Positions 42,001 through 54,000 of a stretch of DNA of 64,000 nt are shown one piece after another. The DNA is from Limnomonas spitsbergensis (Eukaryota; Chlorophyta; Chlorophyceae; Chlamydomonadales). The first letter of the stretch is position 1; every line of letters begins with the position of its first letter. Both the position numbers and the translations under genes were made by a program. The notes below the pieces were generated by a model. It had not been told where the DNA came from and ran no database searches. It saw nothing but the letters and a program-made list of their open reading frames with translations. The stretch covers positions 1,361,501 to 1,425,500 of the forward strand of contig JAYJMM010000086.1 in the NCBI GenBank assembly GCA_037349105.1, read 5' to 3'.

Positions 42001-45000
42001 GCCCCCCCACCTGATCCCTCAGCCCCCCCACCTGATCCCTCAGCCCCCCCACCTGATCCCTCAGCCCCCCCACCTGATCCCTCAGCCCCCCCACCTGATC
42101 CCTCAGCCCCCCCACCTGATCCCTCAGCCCCCCCACCTCATCCCTCAGCCCCCCCACCTGATCCCTCAGCCCCCCCACCTGATCCCTCAGCCCCCCACCT
42201 CATCCCTCAGCCCCCCCACCTGATCCCTCAGCCCCCCCACCTGATCCCCCAGCCCCCCCACCTCATCCCTCAGCCCCCCCACCTGATCCCTCAGCCCCCC
42301 CACCTGATCCCTCAGCCCCCCCTCCCCAACCCAGTATTTATTCTTCCGGCCACCAGTCAAACTTGGGACGGCCACCCTGCAGCTGCCAGAGGACCGACTG
42401 AGACCCCACCTGGACCAGCCTACGACTGATGGCAAAAGCAGCATGGCTGGCCACGAATGGGGCCTCTGGCCAGAGGCCGGAGTCCAACTGACATGTAGCA
42501 GAGTCACGAGATATGAAAGACCGCCTCCACCTGTCCCTATACCCCTCACCCACCCACCCGCCTGCTGCCTTTGCCCCTCACCCACCCACCCGCCTGTTGC
42601 CTATACCCCTCACCCACCCACCCGCCTGTTCCCTATACCCCTCACCCACCCACCCGCCTGTTCCCTATACCCCTCACCCACCCACCCGCCTGTTCCCTAT
42701 ACCCCTCACCCACCCACCCGCCTGTTGCCTTTGCCCCTCACCCACCCACCCACCTGTTCCCTATACCCCTCACCCACCCACCCGCCTGTTCCCTATACCC
42801 CTCACCCACCCACCCGCCTGTTGCCTTTGCCCCTCACCCACCCACCCGCCTGTTGCCTATACCCCTCACCCACCCACCCGCCTGTTCCCTATACCCCTCA
42901 CCCACCCACCCGCCTGTTCCCTATACCCCTCACCCACCCACCCGCCTGTTCCCTATACCCTCACCCACCCACCCGCCTGTTCCCTTTGCCCCTCACCCAC
43001 CCACCCACCTGTTCCCTATACCCCTCACCCACCCACCCACCTGTTCCCTATACCCCTCACCCACCCACCCACCTGTTCCCTATACCCCTCACCCACCCAC
43101 CCGCCTGTTGCCTTTGCCCCTCACCCACCCACCCGCCTGTTGCCTTTGCCCCTCACCCACCCACCCACCTGTTCCCTATACCCCTCACCCACCCACCCGC
43201 CTGTTGCTTTGCCCCTCACCCACCCACCCACCTGTGTCAGGCGTCCCTCACCCACCCACCCAACTGTGTCAGGCGTCCCTCTCTCTCCAATATTCACGCA
43301 GCCCCTCACCACTTGCCCACCTGTTACCTCAGACCCTCCCCCCGCCCACCTTAAACCTCAGCGTCCCCCCCACCTGCTTTTTCCAGCCCCTCCCCTCCCC
43401 TTCTCTCTCCCCTCCCACCTGTTCCCTCTGCCCCCTCCCCCCCACCTGCTTCTTCCAGCCCCTCCCCTCCCCTTCTCTCCCCTCCCACCTGTTCCCTCAG
43501 CCCCCTACCCCCACCTGCTTCTTCCAGCCCCTCTCCTCCCCTCCCCTTCTCTCCCCTCCCACCTGTTCCCTCACCCCCCCCTTCCCCTACCTGAGCCTGC
43601 AGTCCCTGATTCATCTCGTCCAGGCTCCCAATGGCCTCCTCATATTCGTTCCTCTGGCGCCTCAGTCCCTCCACTTCCCCCACACTGATGGCCAGCTTCT
43701 CCTCGTAATCCACCAGGCGAAGGCGTAAGACTTCATGGTCAGAGCTGGAGGGCTGTATAAGAGGAGGGGTGGGTGACAGGTTAGGGTTGAGGGTTTCATA
43801 GCGGATGGCCAGTTACTCCTCCTTGTCCACCACACAGAGGTGCAGCACATCATGGTCAGAGCTGGAGGGCTGTATACGAGGCGAGGGAGGTGGCAGGTTA
43901 GGGTTGAAGGGTTCATAGCGGATGGCCAGTTACTCCTCCTTGTCCACCACACAGAGGTGCAGCACATCATGGTCAGAGCTGCAGGGCTGTATACGAGGCG
44001 AGGGAGGTGGCAGGTTAGGGTTGAAGGGTTCATAGCGGATGGCCAGTTACTCCTCCTTGTCCACCACACAGAGGTGCAGCACATCATGGTCAGAGCTGGA
44101 GGGCTGTATAAGAGGAGGGGTAGTGACAGGTCAGGGCTGAGGGTTAAGGCATTGATACATGTAGGGCGTCGCGAGGGTAGCAGGGAGGATGCGGATCCAG
44201 TACAGGGGCTAAGGGTTTAGGGGTTCAGAACCTGATTGCTAACAACAGGGGGGAGTTGCATAAAAGCCTGAGCCCTCTCATTATTTCAACCCTTTGCTGC
44301 CCCCCCCCCTCCTTCCCCAAAGTCCCTGCTTGTCCCATGGCAGTAAATTCGAACTGCCTTCCCATGAAATAAAAAAGTTTGAAGGGTGGAAAATCATTAA
44401 AACACCACCCCTGGGAAGCATTCAAGGAAATAAACAATTCACACCTGAGGGAGGGCAATTCGATGTATGGTAACACAATTAAATACATAAAGTACTGGCT
44501 TTCATTTGGCGCCAGCACCCACCGATCCTAACCTCCTCAGCACTGTTAATCTTAGCGCGTTTCACACTTCAGCTACATCACTACCTGCAGTCCAGGGGCC
44601 TGGAGCAGCAAGGTGCCTGCCACTTGGGCCAATGGCCATAGACCAGTCAATGTTGTCCCCATTTGCCCTATGGGCGCCCGAGCGGCAGCCTCCACATTGC
44701 CCAGGCACGCACTACAAGCCTCCATATTGTGCCCTGGCACGCACTACAGCAAACTCGAACTGCCTTCCCTCAAAATTGCAGAGGGATTCATTTCAGATAC
44801 TAAGCTGCGATTGCCAATGCCAGGTTCAATCGTAAAGGGAGGGGGGTTGCCCATATTTTGCATGGCATTTTGCATGGCATTTTGCATGGCATTTTGCATG
44901 GCATATATAATTAATTCACACCTGAGGAAAGGTAATTCAAATATACGGTCAGATGGACGCTGCTCCCCAGCCAGCAGACCTGCCCCCTCCAGCGCTTATC

Positions 45001-48000
45001 AGGGTTCACGTTTTCGACCCTACTCTTAAGTTTAGGCTCAATTAAGTTAGGATCAGGGTTTTGAGCCTAGACCCCTACAGCGCTTATCAGGGTTCACGTT
45101 TTCGACCCTAATCTTAAGTTTAGGCTCAATAAAGTTAGGATCAGGGTTTTGAGCCTAGACCCCTACAGCGCTTATCAGGGTTCACGTTTTCGACCCTAAT
45201 TTTAAGTTTAGGCTCAATAAAGTTAGGATCAGGGTTTTGAGCCTAGACCCCTGCAGCGCTTATCAGGGTTCACGTTTTCGACCCTAATCCTTAGTTTAAC
45301 TTCAACCCTTAAACTTACCGGTAGCCTAAGGTTCAAAACCCTAATCGTAACTTGATTTAACCTTAACCTGAGTGTAGGATTCAATGTTGAAACCCTAGAC
45401 CTGTGCCTGCCTCCTTAACCAGCCGACAGTTGCCCTCCTGCTTAAGTGCAGGCCCTGGGGCCAAAACCCTAAACCTGAACCAATAAGCCAGTGTCTCCCC
45501 CCCAAAGCTAGCCGACCTGCGCCCTCCTGCGGTCCAGCTCAGCCCGCGCCTTGGCCAGCTCGTTGTGCAGCTGAGCAGACGCACCCTGGAGCTGGGCCAG
45601 GCGTGCAGAGGCCGAAGATTCCTCCTGCTTCAAAGCCAGGGCCTTTGCAGCGATGGTCAGAAACGGTTGGAGGTGGTTAGAATTGGTTGGAGGTGACAGA
45701 AGTGAGTGAGGGTGGGTGGAAGCGGTTCACGGCAGATATAAGCGGCTGGAGGTGGTTATAAGAGAAGGAATGTGGTTATAGGTGGTTGGAGGTGGCCAGA
45801 AGTGAGTGGACGTGGTTAGGAGCAGGTCAAGGTGTTTATAAGCGGTTGGAGGTGGTTATAAGCTGGGTGATGTGACCAGAGGTGATGGAGGTGGCCGGAA
45901 GCGGTTTCAGTTGGTTTCAGTTGAGTAGAGGTGTCGCCACCCTTCACTGCCCTCCTCACGCCCCCCTGGAGCCATTCATCTGCCCCTCTAGACCTACACC
46001 TTGCATCTACCTCTGCCCGACCCCTCTCCTGCTCTGCCAGGATGACGTTTGACCCTGTTCTGCTGGCTAAAGACAACTGCACTTCTGACGAGCGCAGAGT
46101 AAACAAACACTGACCTGAGCCTGCACCTGCCTCCGCTCCTCATCCACCTCCGCCTGGCTCCTCTCCTGATCGGCCAGGAGGCGCGCCACCTTGCCCTCCA
46201 GCGCGTCTGCCTTGACCCTGAGAGCTACTGCATCGGCACTATCCTCCGACAGCTGATCAAACTGCTGGCGGACTTGCTGGATCTAGTGGGAGCAAGCAAG
46301 GGTTGAGGGTTCAGGGATTGGGATCTGCTGGATGTAGTGGGGGCAAGGAAGGGTTGAGGTTTCAGGGCTTAGGATGTGCTGGATCTAGCGGAAGCAAGCA
46401 AGGGTAGAGGGTTCAGGGATTCAGATGTGCTGGATCTTATGGGAGCAAGCAAGGGTAGAGGGTTCAGGGATTCAGATGTGCTGGATCTTATGGGAGCAAG
46501 CAAGGGTAGAGGGTTCAGGGATTCAAATGTGCTGGATCTTATGGGAGCAAGCAAGGGTAGAGGGTTCAGGGATTCAGATGTGCTGGATCTTATGGGAGCA
46601 AGCAAGGGTAGAGGGTTCAGGGATTCAGATGTGCTGGATCTTATGGGAGCAAGCAAGGGTTCAAGGTCAAGGGTTTGGGATCTACTGGATCAAAATACAT
46701 GGTTCAGGGTTAAGGACCGTCGACCCTCACAGCCTCCGCATTTGCGCTGTCATCTGACAGCTGATGCAGCTGCCGGGATCTGACAGCTGATGCAGCTGCA
46801 GGGATCTGCCGGCGGTAATTGGGTGCTAGCCCTGTTGGCACAATGGTAGCGGCCCAGCCCCACCAACTCTCACCCTAGTTGTCTGCACCTAAATGTTGGC
46901 CTCTTTGGTGGCAGCAAGGCAATGCCATCTACCCACCTTGAGCCTTGCCCCCCCCCGTAACCCTACTCGTCTCAGCTCTGCCCCCCTCCCTCACCCAACC
47001 TCCCCCGGAATCTACCCCCCTCCCCCCTCACCCCCACAGCTATCCGCACCTCTTTGTCGGCCTCCTTGGCGGCGGCAATGTACTGCATATTGTCCTTTGC
47101 CAGGCTGTTGAGCTGCTGGTTGAGAGACTGTGGATGTCAAGTGCAAGAGGGGGGGGGGGATTTCAGTGTAGACCCCAGCTCAGATCTCAATTCGGCATGG
47201 GGCATGGTTTCCTTGGCCAGACTGCTGAGCTACTGGTTGAGAGACTGCAGATGTCAAGTGCAAGGGGAGGGCATGGGTCTCAGTACAGATCCCAGTTCAT
47301 GTCTCAGTTCAGATCTCAGTTCAGATCTCAGTTCAGATCTCAGTTCATGTCCCAGTTCAGATCTCAGTTCAGATCTCAGTTCATGTCTCAGTTCAGATCT
47401 CAGTTCAGATCTCAGTTCAGATCTCAGTTCAGATCTCAGTTCATGTCTCAGTTCAGATCTCAGTTCAGATCTCAGTTCATGTCCCAGTTCAGATCTCAGA
47501 TCATGTCTCAGTTCAGATCTCAGTTCATGTCTCAGTTCATGCCACAAGTCATGTCTCAGTTCAGATCTCAGTTCAGATCTCAGTTCAGATCCCAGTTCAT
47601 GTCTCAGTTCAGATCTCAGTTCAGATCTCAGTTCATGTCCCAGTTCAGATCTCAGTTCATGTCTCAGTTCAGATCTCAGTTCATGTCTCACTTCATGCCA
47701 CAAGTCATGTCTCAGTTCATGTCTCAGTTCAGATCTCAGTTCAGATCCCAGCAATCGCATGTAGTCCTTCACCGGGCATTTGAGCTGCTGGCTGAGCAAA
47801 TGCAGACGTGCAGTGCAAAGGAGCTTCTGGCGGAGCGACTGCAGATATCAACAAGTGCAACCAATCAATTTTGTAGCCAGTTGATCTCAACTTGGACAAA
47901 GCACAGATCTCTGCAAAAAAAACTGTTTATCAGCCTGCACTACGCATGTCAGTACATATGATGCCCCCTAGCCTTCAGCCAGAAAGCACATGACCTGAAC

Positions 48001-51000
48001 ATCGGCCAGCAGTACACGTGCGAGTACATTACCTTACCATCGGCCAGCAGTACACGTGCGAGTACATGACCTGAACATCCGCCAGCAGTACGCCAACTGA
48101 ATGTCATCCAGCAGAACACAAGAAGATACATTAACAGGTAAGGCTTACCTGTACATCAGCCATCGCAGCCTTGAGGCGGACCCCCAACGCGTCCCGCTCC
48201 AGCGTGAGGCCATTCACGTGCATCTGGAGATCCTGCGGACAAGAAGGTGGTGAGACATGGGGGCGGTGAGATATCAGGCAGTGAGGGGGCAGTGATGTGG
48301 CGCCGTGCTTATTACCTGAAGAACGCTTGTAAACATAACCTCAATATTGTGGACAGGACGCTACCTGGAAACATACGATTATTGCGCGCTACTGCCACCT
48401 AAATTACCCGCCTTGCTCATTATCGCTGCCTGAAAGAGGCAGCTAGCTCGCTACTTCAACCTTGATACAGGCGTGCAGGCCGTTACCCTAGAGAAAACGC
48501 CATGCTTGTTACCTGAATAACGCTCCGATTGATTTTTACCTGCATTTTGTGTGGATCATTTTCCTGCTCCAGGGCAGTATGCATCTCCTGCTGCATCTGC
48601 AGCGCGGCCTTGAGGTTGTCCCGCTGCTGCCGGAGCTTCTCCACCGACGCGCTCAATGCCTGCGCAGGGGGTCAGCGAGCCAGCGCAGGGGATCGGGATT
48701 CAGGTCTTAGGGTTTAGGTGGAAATTGTCTCGCCGCTGTCGGCGTTTATCTACGGATGCGCTCAGTGCCTGCAAGCCAGCGTAGGGGTCAGGTTAAACAT
48801 CTTAGGGTTTAGGGCTTAGGGTTCAGTTTTTAGTGCTCAGGGTTCAGGTGAAGGTTGTCCCGCTGCTGCCGAAATTTCTCTACGGACACGGTCAATGCCT
48901 GCAATGACAGCGTAGGGGTTCAGGGTTCAGGGTTGAAAGCGTAGGGCCTTACAGAGTAGTGTACATGTTGTATACTTATATGGTTCAGGCTTGCTGCCCT
49001 GCTGCTGGAATTTCTCTTCGGACGCGCCCAGCGCCAGCATGCCAGCGTGGGTATTCTAGCTTTTGGGAGAGATTGCCGCGCCGAGCCTGGCAAAGTTACT
49101 CTACGGACGCACCCAGAGATGGCATACCAGCGTGGGGAGTTCAGGGCGTAGCGTTGAGGTTGGGCCTGTGTGGTCTCGGCACCGGACGCTCACAACGCAG
49201 CACTCTTTGAGTTCAGGGCTCAGGGTTCAGGGCTCAGGGCTCAGGGCTTTGGAGGATGAGATTAAACCCGTGTGGTCTCAGGACCGGACGCTCTCATCGC
49301 AGCGCTCTTGGGGTTCACAGTTTAGGCTTTCAGGTAGAGTGTTCAGGGTTGAGGTATTTGGTCCCGGTACCAGACGCTCGCACGAATCTCACCGCAGCCT
49401 TCTTAAAGTGCTCCTCGTCGGCCCGTTGCAGCGCCGCCTCGGCCTCCCGGAGCCTCTCTGCAAGCACTTTATTCTCGTGGACCAGCCCTTCGCCAGTCCC
49501 GTCGTTGAACAGGCTCACACGCGAGAACCCGCCTTCCGTGGCGGCGGCAGCGGCGGCGCTGCCACTGCCGCGCACGCGCAGCTGCATCTGCACCGCAGCT
49601 AGCTGCTCCTGTGCCGAGGCAGCAGCCGCGGCCTGGGCGGCCGCCTCGCCGCGGGCCTGGTCCAGCTCTAGGGAGACGGTAGCTGCCTTTTGTTGCAAGC
49701 TGGCGACCTGCGCGTCGCGCAACAACGGGTGGAGGGGGGAGGCACGGCAACGGTTATATTTAGTGCTGAGGTAAGGGGAGACACTGCAGCCATTATTCTG
49801 TGCAGGGGGTGGGGGAGGCACGACATACTTTATTCGGTGCAGGGGGAAGGGGAGACACTGCAGCCATTATTCTGTGCAGGGGGTGGGGGAGGCACGACAT
49901 ACTTTATTCGGTGCAGGGGGAAGGGGAGACACGACAGCGGTTATTTCAGTGCAGGGGAAGGGGAGACATGGTAAGAGTTATTTGATTACTTCCATGCAAA
50001 ACAAACCACCCGAAGGGGTCAGCGGGCAGGCCACCACGGATCTGAATAGGACTAACCCTTGACCGGCCTATGGTCGGTGGCATAAGCAACAACACGGCTT
50101 GCTGCAACAGGTTGGTTGGTTGGTTGGTGGCGCAAGCAACAACAAGGCTTGCTGCAACAGGTTGGTTGGTTGGTTGGTGGCGCAAGCAACAACAAGGCTT
50201 GCTGCAACAGGTTGGTTGGTTGGTTGGTGGCGCAAGCAACAACAAGGCTTGCTGCAACAGGTTGGTTGGTTGGTTGGTGGCGCAAGCAACAACAAGGCTT
50301 GCTGCAACAGGTTGGTTGGTTGGTTGGTGGCGCAAGCAACAACAAGGCTTGCTGCAACAGGTTGGTTGGTTGGTTGGTGGCGCAAGCAACAACAAGGCTT
50401 GCTGCAACAGGTTGGTTGGTTGGTTGGTGGCGCAAGCAACAACAAGGCTTGCTGCAACAGGTTCCTAGTTCCCACAACCGTTGGCCGGGGGATTAGCTAA
50501 AGCACCCTTGAATAAACTGTGAGGCAGGGTATCTGAAGAGATTCAGACAAGGGAGGAGGGGTGGTGCTTGGAAAGCCAACACCTAGCCCACGATAAAAAT
50601 GCTGCAGGCCAGATCTCGCGAGCAGGTCGGATCTTGCAGGCAGGTCAGATTCCCAATCAGGCTGGATCTTGCAAGCTGGCCAGATCGTGCTAGCAGGCCA
50701 GATCTCTCAAGCACGCAAGATCTTGAGAGCAGGACAAACAGCATTTTGACTTTCTGAATGACCAGTGTGGGTGAAGTTCAAAAACTCACCTCCTCACCTC
50801 CTGCTGTCAACGCTCCCCTCATCGGACCATCATGCCATGAGGGTTTAGGGCCCTGAACCCGAATGCAAGCCTCACAACATCACCTCCAGACACCTGCTGC
50901 CGGTGCCCCCCCCATCAAATTATCAGGCCAATAGGGTGAGGTATTTAGGGCCCTGAACCCTAACGCTAGCCTCCACCACCTCCCCACACCCAGCAGCGCC

Positions 51001-54000
51001 TGCAGCCCCACCACCTGTTCCCGCAACGCTGCCGACCATTCCTTGCTCTCTTCCAACTGCCCATACATGTTTGCCAGCCCTTCTGCTCCCCCTCCTCCCC
51101 CCTAAAACACACACACACCTGCGCCTGCAGGCTCACGACTTGCTCCCGCAGCGCCGCTGACCGTTCCTTGTTCTCCTCGAGCCGCCCGTACATCTCTGCC
51201 AGATCTGCCTCCATGGCCCGCTGCGTCTCGCTCCGTCCCTCGGACAGCGCTGCATGTGAGCGTACGCTCTGGCCGAGCGACTGCACCTGCTCCAGCGCGT
51301 GACGCTCACGCTGCCGGAACTCCTCCACTTGTATCGCCTAAACCAGTAAAATTTAGGGCCAAGGTTAAGGGTGAGGGTTCAAGTTTAAGACTAAAACCTG
51401 AATACTAAGGGTCAAGGTTAAGATTCTAAGGATGAAGGATAATAAGAGACTGAGGATGAAGGATAAGGATGGACCCCTAACTACTAAACTCTGCTTGAAG
51501 TCCCCCACTCGCAGCACCTACACCAGGGGCGGTAGGATTCACGATCCAGGTCATGGTTTCAACCTTGTTTAGACCCTAAACGTGGTCATAAACATCCATG
51601 GATCATGCAATCACGCCACAGAGGCACAGACGCCCTGCTCTGTAGCCAATCATGCAATCATGAACTGATGTCCTGCTCTCATGCCAAACACACACCCTCC
51701 TCTTCTTGGCAGACCACCAGACCACCTTCCTGAACCTGAGGGACGGTTAGTTGCCCATTTTATGTTAATGTGTGGTCCAGCTACACTTCGGCTGCACTTC
51801 AGCAGCAGGCAGGACTCGATGCAGCCCCCAAAGGAGGTCTGGTGTGCACTGAAGTGAACACTGCTGGCCAGGACAGAAGACCTGCTCCTGGCCTGGCCCC
51901 AGACCTTCTTCTTCCAGCTTTGTCGCTACCTGATCGTTTCGAAGGGCAGCTTCCGAGCTCGCTTTTCGAGCATCCTTGCCGAACAGGCACAAGGCGTACA
52001 TGAAGACGGACACAGGCAGCGAGAGCAAGGCGTGGATTCTATACCCAAGGGATCTATCAGAACGATGGACAGGCGGTTCTGCTCGTCAATTCAAATGAAA
52101 TATTAAAGACATACTCGGACACCAAACAAAAGCGGGCGGAAGGGTTGTATGTTCACGGGTTCCTCGGTCAGGTATACATGCGCTGCGGTCGTGGAAGGAC
52201 CAGGTCGTGGAAGGAACAGATCGCTACGCTGGGATGCCTCAACGCGCAAATACAGGCATTGCGTGAGCACTCCTTCGGAACTACGGCGAAGGCATGTCCG
52301 CCTCGAAAGCTGCTTGCATCGAACGCCTCAAGCCCACCGATCTTTCCGCAGGGCGCACTAACCGAGGGTTCAAACCCGAGGGGCTGTGCTCGAGGCGATC
52401 ATTTGTTTAAATTGCATGCCCCTATTTCAGCGCTCGCCCGTCGGCCGAGATTTTGTTGCATCAGAGTGCGAGAAAAAGAGGAGGCCTTTCCAGCCCAAAC
52501 TTCCAGCAGTATGCAGCCTTGTCTAGTTGTCTCTATATTCCCCTGTCCTCTCATGTGCTCAGTGCTCCATTCATGTTCCATCCATGTGCTATATCGACTA
52601 TGCATGGTCCATTCGTGTGCTCCACCCTCCATGCATGTGCTCTATTCTCCATCCAACCATACGCTCCATCCGTCCAAACATACGCTCCATCCCCCCATGC
52701 CCGATCCAACCATGCGCTCCATGCTCCAGGCATGTTCCATCCTCCATGCGCTCCATGAGCCCGTGGTCCACCCATGAGCTCAGTGCAGTCCCTTCCCATG
52801 TTCCTCTTGAGATCACAAAACATGCCACCCCGCATCACTCTATATCTCAGGGTACTTCAGCTACACTTCAGCTACATTACAGCCTGACTTCAGTGGCAAG
52901 GTGCACGCCAAAATAAACACTGCGAAGTGCCCACCCACCCCACCGACCTCATGCGCTTTCCTCTCCAGTTCCTCCCTCCCTCAAAACAGCCCCCCCCCCT
53001 ACAACACTCCTTAATCCCTTGACTCAGCATCCACCATGTCTCATGACCATGACTCAGCACCCACCATGACTCAGCATGACTCCTGACCCAGCACCCACCA
53101 TGACTCATGCCCATGACTCAGCACCCACCATGACTCATGCCCATGACTCAGCACCCACGATGACTCATGACTATGACTCAGCACCCACTATGACCCAGCA
53201 TGACTCATGACCATGACTCAGCAAGACTCATGATCATGACTCAGCACCCACCATGACTCATGACCATGACACAGCACCCACCATAACTCTCCGCTCCTCC
53301 TCCAGCTCCTCCACTTGTCCCTGCATCGCATGGCTGTCCCGGACCTGCCGCCGTATGACGCTGAGCTGCTGCTGCAGCTGTCGCGTCTGCTCCTGCGCCT
53401 CCGACTGCTCGCCCTGCCGCGTCTGCAAGCTGCGCTCCAGGATCAGGTTGTGCTGGCGCAGCTGTTGCAGCTGTGCCTCGTAGCCCTGGGCAAGGTTTAG
53501 TGAAAGTGTCAAGCCATCTGAGTTGTTAGGGTATATGAGCAGTCAAGCCATCTGAATTGTTAGGCCATATGGGCAGTCAAGCCATCTGAATTGTCCGGCC
53601 ATATGAGCAGTCAAGCCATCTGAATTGTCCGGCTATATGAGCAGTCAAGCCATCTGAATTATCAGGCCATATGAGCAGTCAAGCCCTCTGAATTATCAGG
53701 CCATATGAGCAGTCAAGCCATCTGAATTATCAGGCCATATGAGCAGTCAAGCCATCTGAATTATCAGGCCATATGAGCAGTCAAGCCCTCTGAATTATCA
53801 GGCTATATGAGCAGTCAAGCCATCTGAATTATCAGGCCATACGAGCAGTCAAGCCCTCTGAATTATCAGGCCATATGAGCAGTCAAGCCATCTGAATTAT
53901 CAGGCCATATGAGCAGATCTAAGGGTGCTTCAGCTACAATGCAACCACATCACGAGGGAGCTCGCTGCCAGGGGCCTAAGGGCCTGCCGCATAGGCCGTC

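Noticed and set aside
42443..43728. Three plus-strand open frames of 300-390 codons (Pro/Thr/His/Leu)
   Set aside because: They arise from a 32-bp minisatellite that cycles through frames, and lie within the minus-strand coiled-coil gene.
44985..45300. Regularly spaced repeats resembling a CRISPR array
   Set aside because: The whole 86-bp unit is repeated; there are no unique spacers, and the context is eukaryotic.
47254..47961. SQFRSQFMSQF and related open frames on both strands
   Set aside because: A 12-bp repeat explains them; the array lies in a coiled-coil intron.
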